NCBI RefSeq assembly: GCF_014595955.1
Contig: NZ_JABVCF010000003.1
Span: forward strand, 62,001-126,000
Length of the DNA stretch: 64,000 bases
Source of the DNA: Pseudaminobacter soli (ex Zhang et al. 2022)
GTDB lineage: Bacteria > Pseudomonadota > Alphaproteobacteria > Rhizobiales > Rhizobiaceae
Reading direction: 5' to 3'
Shown: one piece after another, positions 1 through 15,611 of the stretch
How the letters are laid out: every line of letters begins with the position of its first letter
Position numbering within the stretch: the first letter of the stretch is position 1
Position numbers and translations under genes: made by a program
Notes under the pieces: generated by a model
The model's database searches: none
What the model saw: the letters and a program-made list of their open reading frames with translations, nothing else
Told to the model about the DNA's origin: nothing

Positions 1-2472
<2,472 letters not shown>

Positions 2473-2509
2473 CGATGGGCGCCCCCTTTCCCTTCAAATC
2501 CGATTTCCT

Positions 2510-2529
2510 CCCCTCACCCAGGTGAGGGG
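2510..2529. repeat. Short perfect inverted repeat between glgC and glgA
   Basis: CCCCTCACC, a 2-nt loop, then GGTGAGGGG. It sits inside the 80-bp glgC-glgA gap. The same CCCCTCA/TGAGGGG ends bound larger intergenic elements elsewhere in the window, so this may be a deletion remnant of one. In the transcript it would fold as a 9-bp hairpin between two operon genes. Confidence 0.6.
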
Positions 2530-2552
2530 GGACCTAAATTCATTCGTGAGGA

Positions 2553-3815
2553 TCAAGCCAGCCTGTCGATCATAGGCTGGGTGATCAGGCACACGCCTTT
2601 CTCCGAGACCCGGAACCGCTTGGCGTCCAGCTTCGGATCCTCTCCAACGACCAGCCCCTCAGGAATTATCACGCCGTGGTCGAGGACCGCCCGTCGCAGC
2701 CGGGCGCTCCGGCCGATCACGCAATCGGGCAGCATCACGACTTCCTCGAGCTCGGCATAGGAGTGGATGCGGGCGCCGGTAAAGAGAAGGCTGCGCCGCA
2801 GCGATCCGCCCGAAATGATGCAGTCGCCGGAAACCAGCGATGACACCGCCATGCCGCGCCGGCCCTCTTCGTCATGCACGAATTTCGCCGGCGGCTTCAG
2901 TTCGGAATAGGTCCAGATCGGCCAGTCCCGATCGTAGAGGTCGAGCTCCGGGGTGACGTCCGTGAGGTCGATGTTGGCTTCCCAATAGGCGTCGATCGTA
3001 CCGACGTCGCGCCAATAGGCCTCGTTCTCTGCGGTCGAGCGCACACAGGATTTGGTGAACCTGTGGGCGACGGCTTTGCCGTGTGTAACGATATAGGGAA
3101 TGATGTCCGTGCCGAAGTCGCGGCTGGAATTTGGGTCGACCGCATCTCGCCGCAACTGGTCCATCAGGAATTTTGTCCTGAAGACGTAGATGCCCATCGA
3201 GGCCAGCGCCATCTCGGGGTTGCCGGGTATTCCCGGCGGATCGACGGGCTTTTCCACGAAGGCGACGATGTTATCCTTGTCGTCGACATGCATGACGCCG
3301 AAGCCCGACGCCTCCATGCGAGGCACTTCCAGGCAGCCGACGGTTACGTCCGCCTCGGCCTCGCAGTGCTGGCGCAGCATCAGCTCGTAGTCCATCTTGT
3401 AGACGTGGTCTCCCGCGAGAATCACCATGTACTCGGGGTTGTATGACTCAATGATGTCGATGTTCTGATAGACGGCGTCGGCCGTCCCCTCATACCACTG
3501 CGTCTCGGAGACGCGCTGGCTGGCGGGCAGGATGTCGAAGCTCTCGTTGCGCTCCGGCCTCAGGAAATTCCAGCCCCGCTGCAGGTGGCGGATCAGCGAG
3601 TGCGCCTTGTACTGCGTCGCCACCGCCAGCCTGCGGATGCCGGAGTTCAAGGCGTTGGACAGCGCGAAGTCGATGATGCGGGTCTTGCCCCCGAAATAGA
3701 CCGCGGGCTTGGCCCGCCGGTCGGTCAGTTCCTTCAATCGGCTGCCGCGTCCTCCCGCCAGCACATAGGCCATGGCGTCGCGCGCCAGTGGCTGATTCCT
3801 CCTCGGCTCGAGCAT
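2553..3815 (-). CDS. glgC: Glucose-1-phosphate adenylyltransferase
   Basis: Makes ADP-glucose from ATP and glucose-1-phosphate, the committed and usually allosterically controlled step of bacterial glycogen synthesis. The ATG at 3815 ([20 protein letters not shown]) gives 420 residues, the family norm, and has a GGGAGGAAG ribosome site just upstream. The N-terminal nucleotidyltransferase motif [19 protein letters not shown] is intact, and a left-handed beta-helix region follows in the C-terminal third. The frame stays open upstream into glgB, but that extension reads as a shadow of glgB. It starts 14 bp after the glgB stop. Confidence 0.96.
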   Translation of the reverse strand: MLEPRRNQPLARDAMAYVLAGGRGSRLKELTDRRAKPAVYFGGKTRIIDFALSNALNSGIRRLAVATQYKAHSLIRHLQRGWNFLRPERNESFDILPASQRVSETQWYEGTADAVYQNIDIIESYNPEYMVILAGDHVYKMDYELMLRQHCEAEADVTVGCLEVPRMEASGFGVMHVDDKDNIVAFVEKPVDPPGIPGNPEMALASMGIYVFRTKFLMDQLRRDAVDPNSSRDFGTDIIPYIVTHGKAVAHRFTKSCVRSTAENEAYWRDVGTIDAYWEANIDLTDVTPELDLYDRDWPIWTYSELKPPAKFVHDEEGRRGMAVSSLVSGDCIISGGSLRRSLLFTGARIHSYAELEEVVMLPDCVIGRSARLRRAVLDHGVIIPEGLVVGEDPKLDAKRFRVSEKGVCLITQPMIDRLA

Positions 3816-3829
3816 CACTTCCTCCCTGT

Positions 3830-6037
3830 CTATTCCCCTACGAACTCCAGCAGGACCGTCGACAACGGCGGCACGACCATGGTCGCGACGGGTCCGTGTT
3901 CCTCCTCCAACGCGGACACCTCGCCTCCATTTCCCATGCCCGAGCCGCCATATTGCACGGCATCCGTGTTGATGATCTCGCGCCACCTGCCGGCCTTCGG
4001 CATCGGCACACGGTAGTCCGGGCGCGGCACCGGCGTGAAGTTGCTGATGACCACGATCGGCTCGTGGCCGGGCGCGACGCGATACCAGGCGAAGACTGAA
4101 TTCTCGCGGTCGTCCACGACCAGCCACTTGAAGCCCTCCGGCTCGCAGTCGCGCGCATGCAGCGATGGCTTCTCGCGGTAGACGCGGTTGAGGTCGCGGA
4201 TCACCTCCTGCACGCCACGATGCGCACCATGCTCGAGCAGGAACCAGTCGAGGCCCCTTGCTTCACTCCACTCACGCCGCTGGGCAAACTCCTGCCCCAT
4301 GAACAGCAGCTTCTTGCCGGGATAGCCCCACATGAAGGCGTAGTAGGCGCGTAGCGTCGCGAATTTCTGCCAGTCGTCGCCGGCCATCTTGGAGATGAGC
4401 GAGCCCTTCCCGTGCACCACCTCGTCGTGGCTGAGCGGCAGCACGAAATTCTCACTGAAGGCGTAGACGAGGCCGAAGGTGATCTGGTCGTGATGGTGCT
4501 TCCTGTGCACCGGCTCCTTGGACAGGTACTCCAGCGTGTCGTGCATGAAGCCCATGTTCCACTTGAAGCCGAAGCCGAGCCCGCCCTCATAGACGGGCTG
4601 CGAGACTTTTGGCCAGGAGGTGGACTCCTCGGCGATCGTGACGACACCCGGATGGTGGGCGTAGACGGCCGCATTCATCCTCTGTAGGAAGCTAACGGCC
4701 TCCAGGTTCTCGCGCCCTCCCCGCTCGTTGGGGATCCACTCGCCCTCGCGGCGCGAATAGTCGAGGTAGAGCATCGAGGCCACGGCATCGACCCTCAGCC
4801 CGTCGATGTGGAATTTTTCCGCCCAGTAGAGCGCGTTGTTGACCAGGAAGGACACGACCTCGCGGCGGCCGAAATTGTAGATCGCCGTGTTCCAGTCAGG
4901 ATGAAAGCCTTTCCGCGGATCGGCATGCTCGTAAAGCGCAGTGCCATCGAACCAGGCGAGACCATGCGCGTCGACGGGAAAATGCGCCGGAACCCAGTCG
5001 AGGATGACGCCGATGCCGGCCCGGTGCGCGCCATCGACGAAGCGGGCAAAGCCTTCTTGGTCGCCGAAGCGGGCGGTCGGGGAATAGAGGCCCGTCGTCT
5101 GATAACCCCACGACGGATCGTAGGGATGCTCGGTGATCGGCAGGAACTCGATATGCGTGAAGCCGGTGTCGACGACATAGGGGATCAGTCGATCGGCCAG
5201 TTCGTCCCATGAAAGGAAGCCGCCGTCGGCGGGGCGCTGCCATGAGCCGGCATGGACCTCGTAGATCGACATCGGCTGGCGGCGCACGTCCGCCTTCCGC
5301 CAGAACGCGCGATGCGCCTCGTCGCCCCACTCGTGGCTGAGCGGGGCCGTGGTCACCGAGGCGGTCGCTGGCCGCAGTTCGGAATGGAAGGCAAAGGGGT
5401 CCGCCTTGAGCGGAAGCGCTTGGCCCTTCGGCCCGATGATCTCGTATTTGTAGGGTCTTCCGGGCCCGATATCCGGCAGGAAAATCTCCCAGATGCCGGT
5501 GTCCTGACGCAGACGCATCGGATGGCGCCGCCCATCCCAAGCATTGAAGTCGCCGACTACCGACACGCGCCGCGCATTCGGCGCCCAGACCGCGAACTGG
5601 ACGCCCGTGGCGCCCTCATGATCGATCAGATGCGCGCCGAGCTTGTCGAAGAGCCTGAGGTGCGAGCCTTCCGCGATGTAGTAATCGTCCATCGGCCCGA
5701 GCACCGGACCGAAGGAGAAGGGATCGGTCACCCACCAGTCGCCACCCTGATTGCGCGCATGATATTTGATCGGCTGCCGTTTGCTGATGGAGATCGGCCC
5801 CTCGAAAAGGCCCTCCGCGCGCCGGCGCGCGAGGTCGCCTATGAAGGCTCCGTCCAGGGTGAAGGCCGCGACCTCCTCTGCGTTCGGGATGAAGCAGCGG
5901 GCGACGAAGCCGGTATCGGACTGCTGCACCCCGAGGACTGCGAAGGGATCGCGATGGCTGCCGGCAAGAATGGCGGAAACGTCCCTATCAGGGGCCGAGC
6001 CGGCCTTCCTGGTCGTCACGGCTGAGGGGCGTGTCAT
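3830..6037 (-). CDS. glgB: 1,4-alpha-glucan branching enzyme
   Basis: Adds alpha-1,6 branches to glycogen. It has 735 residues: an N-terminal carbohydrate-binding/Ig-like region, a GH13 barrel and a C-terminal all-beta domain. Family landmarks include [33 protein letters not shown] (the catalytic nucleophile Asp region) and the late [14 protein letters not shown] motif with the invariant His-Asp. It lies between glgP (53-bp gap) and glgC (14-bp gap) on the minus strand, so it is very likely cotranscribed. Confidence 0.96.
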   Translation of the reverse strand: MTRPSAVTTRKAGSAPDRDVSAILAGSHRDPFAVLGVQQSDTGFVARCFIPNAEEVAAFTLDGAFIGDLARRRAEGLFEGPISISKRQPIKYHARNQGGDWWVTDPFSFGPVLGPMDDYYIAEGSHLRLFDKLGAHLIDHEGATGVQFAVWAPNARRVSVVGDFNAWDGRRHPMRLRQDTGIWEIFLPDIGPGRPYKYEIIGPKGQALPLKADPFAFHSELRPATASVTTAPLSHEWGDEAHRAFWRKADVRRQPMSIYEVHAGSWQRPADGGFLSWDELADRLIPYVVDTGFTHIEFLPITEHPYDPSWGYQTTGLYSPTARFGDQEGFARFVDGAHRAGIGVILDWVPAHFPVDAHGLAWFDGTALYEHADPRKGFHPDWNTAIYNFGRREVVSFLVNNALYWAEKFHIDGLRVDAVASMLYLDYSRREGEWIPNERGGRENLEAVSFLQRMNAAVYAHHPGVVTIAEESTSWPKVSQPVYEGGLGFGFKWNMGFMHDTLEYLSKEPVHRKHHHDQITFGLVYAFSENFVLPLSHDEVVHGKGSLISKMAGDDWQKFATLRAYYAFMWGYPGKKLLFMGQEFAQRREWSEARGLDWFLLEHGAHRGVQEVIRDLNRVYREKPSLHARDCEPEGFKWLVVDDRENSVFAWYRVAPGHEPIVVISNFTPVPRPDYRVPMPKAGRWREIINTDAVQYGGSGMGNGGEVSALEEEHGPVATMVVPPLSTVLLEFVGE

Positions 6038-6090
6038 CGTCCGTTGGTTCCTCCCAGCTACGCTTCTCGCCGGCCTTTCGGTCGATCTCT

Positions 6091-8547
<2,457 letters not shown>

Positions 8548-8638
8548 CGCTCAAGTCTACCGTCAAGCGCTCGACCCCAAGCGCTGGTTGATCTGCCCTC
8601 TTCCCTATTCTCAATGCTAGCCGAAACGGAAGGATGCA

Positions 8639-8656
8639 CAATCGTTCGAACGATTG
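8639..8656. promoter_or_regulatory. Perfect 18-bp palindrome upstream of glgP
   Basis: CAATCGTTCGAACGATTG is identical to its reverse complement. It lies about 90 bp upstream of the glgP start and 26 bp beyond the frcA stop, in the only non-coding gap available for a glg operon promoter. A symmetric site with a CG-containing centre suits a dimeric repressor of LacI-like type. No protein can be assigned from sequence alone. Confidence 0.5.
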
Positions 8657-8681
8657 GCGTCGCGCACGGGAGCGCCCTTGG

Positions 8682-9460
<779 letters not shown>

Positions 9461-9464
<4 letters not shown>

Positions 9465-10549
9465 GCCGATATCTTCCTTATCCACTGGTCGATGGTGACC
9501 GCGATGATGATCAGGGCGCCGACCGCGAACTCCTGCCACAGGACCTCGACGCCCGACAGCGCCAGCCCGTTGCGGAAGGTACCGACGATGAGCGCGCCGA
9601 CCAGCGTCCCGATGATCGAGCCGCGCCCGCCGAACAGCGAAGTGCCGCCGATCACCACAGCGGTGATGGCATCGAGGTTGGCGTTCTGGCCGGCGAGCGG
9701 GCTGACGGCACCGATGCGCCCGATGGTCACCCAGCCGGCGATCGCGCAGATCAGTCCCGCCGCCGTATAGGTGGCTATCAGCGTCCGCTTGGTGTTGATG
9801 CCGGCAAGCCGTGCCGATTCCGAATCGTCGCCGGTCGCGTAGACGTGGCGACCGAACGCCGTGCGGTTGAGGACGTACCAGATCAGCACCGCGAGCAGGA
9901 TCATCAGCACCGATCCATAGGTGATGATGGCCGTGCCCCAGCCAGGGATCGGTACCTTGAAGGAGGACCCCAGCCATTGCAGCAGCGGCGCGGCGGCGGC
10001 GACGTCCTGCTGGCGAAGCGTTTCCGAACGCGAGACGAAGATCACCATCGCGCCGTACATTGACCAGGTGCCGAGCGTCACGATGAAGGGCGGCAGCCGC
10101 ACCAGCGCGACGAGCAGGCCGTTTATGAGACCGCAGATCAGGCCTGTCAGAAGTCCGAGCAGGAAGGCGAGTTCCGGCGGAACGCCATAGACGACCGCGA
10201 GCCGGCCCATGACGATCGAGGACAGGATCATGATCGCGCCGACGGAAAGGTCGATGCCGGCGGTGAGGATGATCATGGTCTGCGCGATGCCGAGCACCGC
10301 GATGATCGTCACCTGCTGCAGCACCAGCGACAGGTTAAGGATCGCGAAGAAGCGCGAGCCGGCCGCCACAGAGAAGATCAGGACGCCGATCAGCAGGACG
10401 ATGAAGGGAACCGTCGTCGGATACTTATGAAGGAAGTGCTGAAGCTGTCGGAGCGGACCGCGGTGATCGACCTCGAAGCTCGCCACATCGGCGCCGCCGC
10501 CAACAAATCCACGCTCGGCCGCCTTGACGCCTACAACATCGTCGCTCAT
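9461..10549 (-). CDS. frcC: Fructose-type ABC transporter, permease
   Basis: Inner-membrane channel subunit of the CUT2 importer, 362 residues, with many hydrophobic helices starting around residue 47 (FIVLLIGVLIFSVAAG). The segment ILTAGIDLSVGAIMILSS is the usual RbsC/FrcC signature. An N-terminal soluble extension of about 40 residues precedes the first helix, as in FrcC. It lies between the binding protein (90-bp gap with a hairpin) and the ATPase (4-bp overlap). Confidence 0.9.
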
Positions 10550-10569
10550 TCATCCCCTCCCAAGGATGG

Positions 10570-10596
10570 GGGAGACGCGCCAGCGGTGCGTCTCCC
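10570..10596 (-). promoter_or_regulatory. Intercistronic hairpin between frcB and frcC
   Basis: GGGAGACGCGCC (10570-10581) pairs with GGTGCGTCTCCC (10585-10596), 12 bp with one G-T type mismatch and a 3-nt loop. There is no T-run after it. Hairpins between a binding-protein gene and its permease gene are known in ABC operons to protect or attenuate the transcript, so that binding protein is made in excess. That role is inferred here. Confidence 0.5.
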
Positions 10597-10639
10597 GCTT
10601 CAGTCGACTTTATACCTGCAGGATCAGGTCAGGAAGAGA

Positions 10640-11671
10640 TCAGCCCCAGCAGAGCTTGGCGCCCTCTTCCGAAGTGATCGACTCCACGCCCTTCACCGGC
10701 TTGTCGGTGATCAGCGTCGCGCCGGTATCGAGGAAGCCGAGCTTGGGATCGACCTGCGGCTTCGTGCCGTCCTTGGCGAATTTCGCGATCGCTTCCATCG
10801 CCATCGCGGCCATCTTCAGCGGATATTGCTGGGAGGTCGCGCCGATCACGCCGGCCTTCACGTTGGCCACGCCCGGGCAGCCGCCGTCGATCGAGGTGAC
10901 CAGCACAGAGCCGTCATCCTTGCCGAGGGCCTTCAGGGCCTCGTAGGCGCCGGCAGCCGCCGGCTCGTTGATGGTGTAGACGACGTTGATGTCCGGGCAC
11001 TTCTGGAGCAGCGTCTCCATCGCGGTGCGGCCGCCGTCTTCCGCGCCGCCGGTCATTTCGTGGCCGCAGATGCGGGCGTCGTCTTCGTCGCCGTAGCGCT
11101 TGGGATCCTTGATGTCGATGCCGAAGCCCTTCATGAAGCCCTGGTCGCGCAGGTAGTCGACCGTCGGCTGGTTTGCCGCGAGATCGAGGAAGGCGATCTT
11201 GGCGTCGGCGGCCTTGTCGCCCAGCGTGTCCTTGGCCCAGGTGCCGATCAACTCGCCGGCCTTGAAGTTGTCGGTGGCGAAGGTCGCGTCGGCCGCATCC
11301 ATTGGATCGAGCGGCGTGTCGAGCACGATCACCAGCAAGCCGGCGTCGCGGGCCTTCTTGATGGTCGGGACAATAGCGCTGGAATCCGAAGGAACGATCG
11401 CAAAGCCCTTCGCACCGGCCGAGATCAGGTTCTCGATAGCCGCGACCTGGCTGTCATTGTCGCCGTCGAACTTGCCGGCAGCGGTCCGGAGCTCAAGGCC
11501 AAGCTCCTGGGCTTTCGTCTGCGCGCCCTCGCGCATCTTGACGAAGAAGGGGTTGCCTTCGGTCTTGGTGATCAGCCCGACGATCTCGGCGGCGTGAGCC
11601 GGAGCGACGAAAGCGACGAAAGCCGCAGCCGCGGCGGCGAAGACGGACGTCCTCAGTGTTGTCCTTTTCAC
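10640..11671 (-). CDS. frcB: Fructose-type ABC transporter, periplasmic binding protein
   Basis: Periplasmic sugar-binding protein of the CUT2/RbsB family. I chose the GTG at 11671 ([20 protein letters not shown]), preceded by GGGAGG, because it places a clean signal peptide with an AHA-A cleavage site at the N-terminus. The longer ATG start adds 24 residues that break this pattern. The mature part begins [19 protein letters not shown], typical of pentose/hexose-binding proteins. It is first in the frcB-frcC-frcA order and divergent from the ROK regulator. Confidence 0.9.
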   Translation of the reverse strand: MKRTTLRTSVFAAAAAAFVAFVAPAHAAEIVGLITKTEGNPFFVKMREGAQTKAQELGLELRTAAGKFDGDNDSQVAAIENLISAGAKGFAIVPSDSSAIVPTIKKARDAGLLVIVLDTPLDPMDAADATFATDNFKAGELIGTWAKDTLGDKAADAKIAFLDLAANQPTVDYLRDQGFMKGFGIDIKDPKRYGDEDDARICGHEMTGGAEDGGRTAMETLLQKCPDINVVYTINEPAAAGAYEALKALGKDDGSVLVTSIDGGCPGVANVKAGVIGATSQQYPLKMAAMAMEAIAKFAKDGTKPQVDPKLGFLDTGATLITDKPVKGVESITSEEGAKLCWG

Positions 11672-11777
11672 GGTAACCTCCCAGTGGAACACCACGAACC
11701 CACTCTCCCAGCGGGCCGAGATCGAGGCACCTCCCGCCTCCAAATCTCACCCGAGCAAATCAGGATCGATGCAGGCT

Positions 11778-11811
11778 GTCAATAATTAAATCAGTCTGAT
11801 TTATTATTGAC
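11778..11811. promoter_or_regulatory. Long inverted repeat in the frcB/frcR divergent region (putative FrcR operator)
   Basis: GTCAATAATTAAATCAG, a central T, then CTGATTTATTATTGAC. The arms are exact complements except for one extra T in the left arm. This AT-rich 34-bp site stands out in GC-rich surroundings. It lies about 107 bp upstream of frcB and 38 bp upstream of the chosen frcR start. ROK-family sugar repressors bind AT-rich symmetric sites, so autoregulation plus control of frcBCA is the simplest reading. Confidence 0.65.
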
Positions 11812-11848
11812 TCTGTCTGCGACCATGGACAATCATACCGGGAAAAGC

Positions 11849-13093
11849 ATGTCTCAGGAGGAAATATTGGAGACTGGCAGCGCCAGGCAGAACGCGCCCG
11901 AGGCTTCAGCAAATCTCCTGCAACTCGGCACCAACCAGAGCGGGATGCGGGCCCAAAACGAGCGCCTGGTGCTTTCGCTCGTCCGCCAGCATGGCAGCCT
12001 CTCCAAATCCGACATCGCGCGCATGACCAAGCTGTCGGCGCAGACCATCTCGGTGATCATGCGCGAATTGGAGCAGGACGGGCTGCTGCTCAAGCAGGAG
12101 CCCGTCCGCGGCAAGATCGGCCAACCCTCGGTGCCGATATCGCTCAATCCCGACGGCGCATTCTTCCTCGGCCTAAAGATCGGACGCCGCAGCGCCGAGC
12201 TGGTGCTCATCGACTTCGTCGGCGAAGTCCGTGGAATGCTCCAAAGCTCCTACCTCTATCCGGCCACCGAAAGGACTGTCGCATTCGCCCGCGACGGCAT
12301 CGAGACGCTGCGCAGCCGCCTGACCCCGGACCAGCAACGCCGCATTGCCGGGCTCGGCATCGCCATGCCGTTTCAGCTCTGGAACTGGGCGGACGCGATC
12401 GGCGCGCCGCGCGACGACATGGAGGAGTGGCGGCGGCTGGACATCCGCGGAAAGCTGCAGGCGGACCTCGACTTCCCCGTCTATCTGCAGAACGACGCCA
12501 CCTCGGCCTGCGGCGCCGAACTGGTGTTCGGCCGCGGCAGCCCGATGCGGAACTTCGTCTATTTCTACATCGGCGCCTTCGCCGGCGGCGGCGTGGTGCT
12601 CAATGGCAAGCTCTATGTCGGGCCGACCGGCAATGCCGGCGCGCTCGGTTCGATGCCGGTCCCCGGACCGCGCGGCAAGCCGGCGCAACTGATCGACGTC
12701 GCCTCCATTGCCGTGCTCGAATCGACCCTCACGGCAGGAGGCACCAACGCCTCGTTCCTGTGGACCTCTCCGGAGAATTGGGGCGACATCGGACCGGAGC
12801 TCGACCGCTGGATCGAACAGGCGGCAGGGGCACTGGCCTATGCCATCGTCGCAGCCTCGGCGGTCATCGACTTCGAGACGGCCGTGATCGACGGCTGGAT
12901 GCCGGCCGAGGTGAAGTCTCGCCTGGTCGAGAGCGTGGCGGCCGCCTTGACGTCGATCGACATCGAAGGCCTCGAGATCCCGAAAGTGCGGGAGGGGACG
13001 GTCGGCATCCATGCCCGCGCGCTGGGCGGCGCAAGCCTCGCCCTTTCGGAGCGCTTCCTGGTGGGTGGGGCGATGCCGGCCAGGGAGGCATAG
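11849..13093 (+). CDS. frcR: ROK-family transcriptional regulator of the fructose locus
   Basis: N-terminal winged helix-turn-helix (RLVLSLVRQHGSLSKSDIARMTKLSAQTISVIMRELEQDG), then a ROK sugar-kinase-like domain. The zinc motif common in true ROK kinases is not evident, as expected for a repressor. I favour the ATG at 11849 (MSQEEILETGSARQ), with purine-rich GGGAAAAG before it; the ATG at 11825 is possible, while the TTG at 11807 lies inside the inverted repeat. It is divergent from frcB and followed by frcK after 88 bp. Confidence 0.87.
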   Translation: MSQEEILETGSARQNAPEASANLLQLGTNQSGMRAQNERLVLSLVRQHGSLSKSDIARMTKLSAQTISVIMRELEQDGLLLKQEPVRGKIGQPSVPISLNPDGAFFLGLKIGRRSAELVLIDFVGEVRGMLQSSYLYPATERTVAFARDGIETLRSRLTPDQQRRIAGLGIAMPFQLWNWADAIGAPRDDMEEWRRLDIRGKLQADLDFPVYLQNDATSACGAELVFGRGSPMRNFVYFYIGAFAGGGVVLNGKLYVGPTGNAGALGSMPVPGPRGKPAQLIDVASIAVLESTLTAGGTNASFLWTSPENWGDIGPELDRWIEQAAGALAYAIVAASAVIDFETAVIDGWMPAEVKSRLVESVAAALTSIDIEGLEIPKVREGTVGIHARALGGASLALSERFLVGGAMPAREA

Positions 13094-13181
13094 GGGGTGT
13101 CGGCCGGCACTTTGCGCTAGCCCGTCCTTCCGCGCCATCGCCCGGGATGCTAAGCGCGCGGCGGGAAGCTGGAGAACAAAT

Positions 13182-14105
13182 GTGATTGTCTGCTGCGGCG
13201 AAGCGCTGATCGACATGCTGCCGAGACTGAGCATGGCGGGCGAGTCCTGCTTCGCTCCCTATGTCGGCGGGGCCGTGTTCAACACGGCGGTCGCGCTCGG
13301 CCGCCTCGACGTCCCGGTCGGCTTCTTCACCGGCATCTCCACCGACTTCTACGGCGACATGCTGCGGGACGCGCTGGTCGCGAGCAAGGTCAAGCTGGAT
13401 CATGTGCGGTTTTCGGACAGTCCGACCACGCTTGCCTTTGTGCGCCTTTCCGGCGGGCACGCCAGCTATCTCTTCTACGACGAGAACACGGCGGGCCGCA
13501 TGCTCACCGAGGCCGACCTGCCCACCATCGGCGACGACGTCGAGGCGATGCATTTCAGCTGCATCAGCCTGATCGCGGAGCCCTGCGGCTCGACCTACGA
13601 GGCGCTCATGCGCCGCGAGCACGAAAAGCGCGTGATGATGTTCGATCCGAACATCCGCGAGAACTTCATCAAGGACAAGGCCGTGCATCTGGCGCGCATG
13701 AAGCGCATGCTGGCCATGGCCGACATCGTGAAGCTGTCGGACGAGGATCTTGCCTGGTTCGGCGAGGGCGTGAACACGCAAGAGGTCGCGGCGCGGTGGC
13801 TGGAGCTCGGGCCAAAGCTGATCGTGGTGACCAGGGGCGGCCAGGGTGCCGTCGCCTACTCGAAGCGGCATTCGGTGTCGGTGCCGGCGGAGCGCGTCGA
13901 GGTGGTCGACACGGTCGGCGCCGGCGACACCATCAACGCCGGGATCCTCGCCTACCTGCGCGAGCAGCGGCTGCTCGACAAAAGGTCTATCGCCTCGTTG
14001 AGCGAGGAACAGATCCGGGCGGTGCTCACGTTCAGCGGCAGGGCCGCGGCGATCACCGTCTCGCGCGCCGGCGCCAATCCACCCTGGCGCCACGAGATGG
14101 GGTAG
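13182..14105 (+). CDS. frcK: PfkB-family sugar kinase, probable fructokinase
   Basis: Phosphorylates the imported sugar, probably fructose, in the cytoplasm. The start is GTG at 13182 (VIVCCGEALIDMLP), with GGAG 8 bp upstream; an ATG one base earlier is closed at once by TGA. It has 307 residues, the usual PfkB length. The first signature covers PYVGGAVFNTAVALGRL and the catalytic second signature is DTVGAGDTINAGIL. It follows frcR by 88 bp on the same strand, so expression is likely tied to the regulator. Fructose specificity is inferred from the frc context. Confidence 0.88.
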   Translation: MIVCCGEALIDMLPRLSMAGESCFAPYVGGAVFNTAVALGRLDVPVGFFTGISTDFYGDMLRDALVASKVKLDHVRFSDSPTTLAFVRLSGGHASYLFYDENTAGRMLTEADLPTIGDDVEAMHFSCISLIAEPCGSTYEALMRREHEKRVMMFDPNIRENFIKDKAVHLARMKRMLAMADIVKLSDEDLAWFGEGVNTQEVAARWLELGPKLIVVTRGGQGAVAYSKRHSVSVPAERVEVVDTVGAGDTINAGILAYLREQRLLDKRSIASLSEEQIRAVLTFSGRAAAITVSRAGANPPWRHEMG

Positions 14106-14182
14106 TCCCGACGACTTGGGCCAGCGCAGATTCCCGGCTGCGATGTTCTTGTTTTGTTTCTTTCGTTGACGGGATAGGTATA

Positions 14183-14200
14183 GGTTCCTAGACCGGAACC
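14183..14200. promoter_or_regulatory. Inverted repeat abutting the start codon of the 14201 gene
   Basis: GGTTCC, six bases, then GGAACC, ending one base before the ATG at 14201. It occupies the place where a ribosome binding site would be, and no Shine-Dalgarno sequence is seen there. It could be an operator or a small hairpin controlling translation. Confidence 0.4.
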
Positions 14201-14485
14201 ATGACTCGGACGATCGACACGCTCGGCAAGGCGGCCCGCCACGGCATGATCCTGCGGGCTGAGTGCGGCTGCGGCAATCTCCGCTACTACCGCTGCAGCG
14301 ATCTGGCCTCGGTGCTCGGCGGCGGCCGCGACCCGCGCTCGGTAAAATTCCGCTGTGAGGCGTGCCGGCCGAAGGTGAAGGTAACCGTGCTGGAACTCGA
14401 CCGCGACCGCATGCCGAAGATCACGGTCTGGAAGCCGGACACGGCCGGTGGCAACCTGAAGTGGCGGCCGGAACAGCTGAAGTAG
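14201..14485 (+). CDS. Small Cys-rich conserved-type protein of unknown function
   Basis: A 94-residue protein. Near residue 20 it has ECGCGN and after a basic stretch CEAC (FRCEACRPKV), giving two CxC/CxxC pairs that could hold one zinc ion as a small zinc-ribbon-like fold. The C-terminus is basic and Trp-containing (KITVWKPD, LKWRPEQLK). No signal peptide or membrane segment. It stands alone, 95 bp after frcK and convergent with the beta-helix gene. No Shine-Dalgarno sequence is obvious; an inverted repeat sits against the ATG. I do not recognise a function. Confidence 0.7.
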   Translation: MTRTIDTLGKAARHGMILRAECGCGNLRYYRCSDLASVLGGGRDPRSVKFRCEACRPKVKVTVLELDRDRMPKITVWKPDTAGGNLKWRPEQLK

Positions 14486-14513
14486 CAGACTGGGCTAGGC
14501 CGGACCGCGCCGG

Positions 14514-15611
14514 TCACGGCTGCGCCGCGACCTGTTTGTTGCCGGATATCACCGTGTCCGCTTCGCTCGTCCTGATCGCATCGTCAGGTTTCCGGCCGAC
14601 GAAGCGGTTGTTCACCACGCGGTTGCGCGTCGCGTGATCGAGGTCATCGATGCCGCTTCCGAGTTGGATAGAACTGTCCTGCCCGCAATAGCTGCGCCGG
14701 CCCTGCCTCGAGCCGATCCAAATGGCAGGTTGTGCAAAAAACCAGCCGCCCTTCTCGAAGACGTTCTCCGCGATCAGATTGTCGCTCGGGGTCTGGTGCC
14801 GCGCCAATCCACCCTCCCCGCAATTGCGGTAGACGAACACACCGCCCTTGCCCCGGTCGGAGAAGCGGTTGCCGACGATCCGATTGTTTGCCGAACCGTC
14901 GATCGCCAGTTGTTCGCGTTTCGTCGTTTCGACCTCGATCCGGTTATTCTCGATCGCGTTCCCTGCCGATTCGGCATCGAGATAGATGCCAGGCCCGTTC
15001 GACACCCCTGAGATCCTGGATCCGGACAGCGAGACCCGCGTCGCTCCCACCGCCACGTAGAACGGCACACGCCCCTGGCCGACGATCTCCATCTTCTCGA
15101 AGCGGATGTCGCGAGGCGCCGCCGCCTGCGCCCGCTCGGTATAGCTTTTGGACCGGGACCATTCGCGAAGGTTTTCATCCTGCCCATTAACCCCGGCGCC
15201 TTTGATCCGAACCGACCCGAGCACGCGGCAGCCGGTGACCGTGACCCCGGCCGGCACCGACCACTCGGCCCGGTCGCCCTTCGGCGGCAAGGAGCCAACG
15301 ACGATCATGTCGCGCCCCTTGTTGGGCGTGCCGTCGCGGCCGTCCAGCGTCGCGCCGTTGCAGGCAAGCGTGGCACCGCTCGCCTGGGCGCCGACCAATT
15401 GAAGGCTTTTGGTGACGACGTCGCCCGGTTTCAGCGTCAGATCGCAGTCGATCCGGACCGACCGGTCCTGCTTGGTAGCGGGCGCAAGCACCTTGCGGAT
15501 AAGCGCGGGGGTGCAGGCTTTCTGCTCGGCGGCGAGCGCCGGCTGGAAGGAAAGCCCTGCTAAGGACAATGTAACAAGGCCCAAGCTGCCCAGAGTCTTC
15601 AAACCGACCAT
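14514..15611 (-). CDS. Secreted right-handed parallel beta-helix protein
   Basis: 365 residues with a classical signal peptide (LGLVTLSLAGLSFQPALA-A). The rest alternates short beta strands with Asn/Gly turns: SGSRISGVSNGPGIYLD, NAIENNRIEV, NNRIVGNRFS, NLIAENVFE, RNRVVNNRFVG. This is the pattern of pectate-lyase-like or NosD/PbH1 repeat proteins. Such proteins are exported and often bind or modify polysaccharide, but no catalytic residues can be identified. It has no operon partner; it is convergent with the 14201 gene and divergent from the glycosyltransferase gene. Confidence 0.75.
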   Translation of the reverse strand: MVGLKTLGSLGLVTLSLAGLSFQPALAAEQKACTPALIRKVLAPATKQDRSVRIDCDLTLKPGDVVTKSLQLVGAQASGATLACNGATLDGRDGTPNKGRDMIVVGSLPPKGDRAEWSVPAGVTVTGCRVLGSVRIKGAGVNGQDENLREWSRSKSYTERAQAAAPRDIRFEKMEIVGQGRVPFYVAVGATRVSLSGSRISGVSNGPGIYLDAESAGNAIENNRIEVETTKREQLAIDGSANNRIVGNRFSDRGKGGVFVYRNCGEGGLARHQTPSDNLIAENVFEKGGWFFAQPAIWIGSRQGRRSYCGQDSSIQLGSGIDDLDHATRNRVVNNRFVGRKPDDAIRTSEADTVISGNKQVAAQP

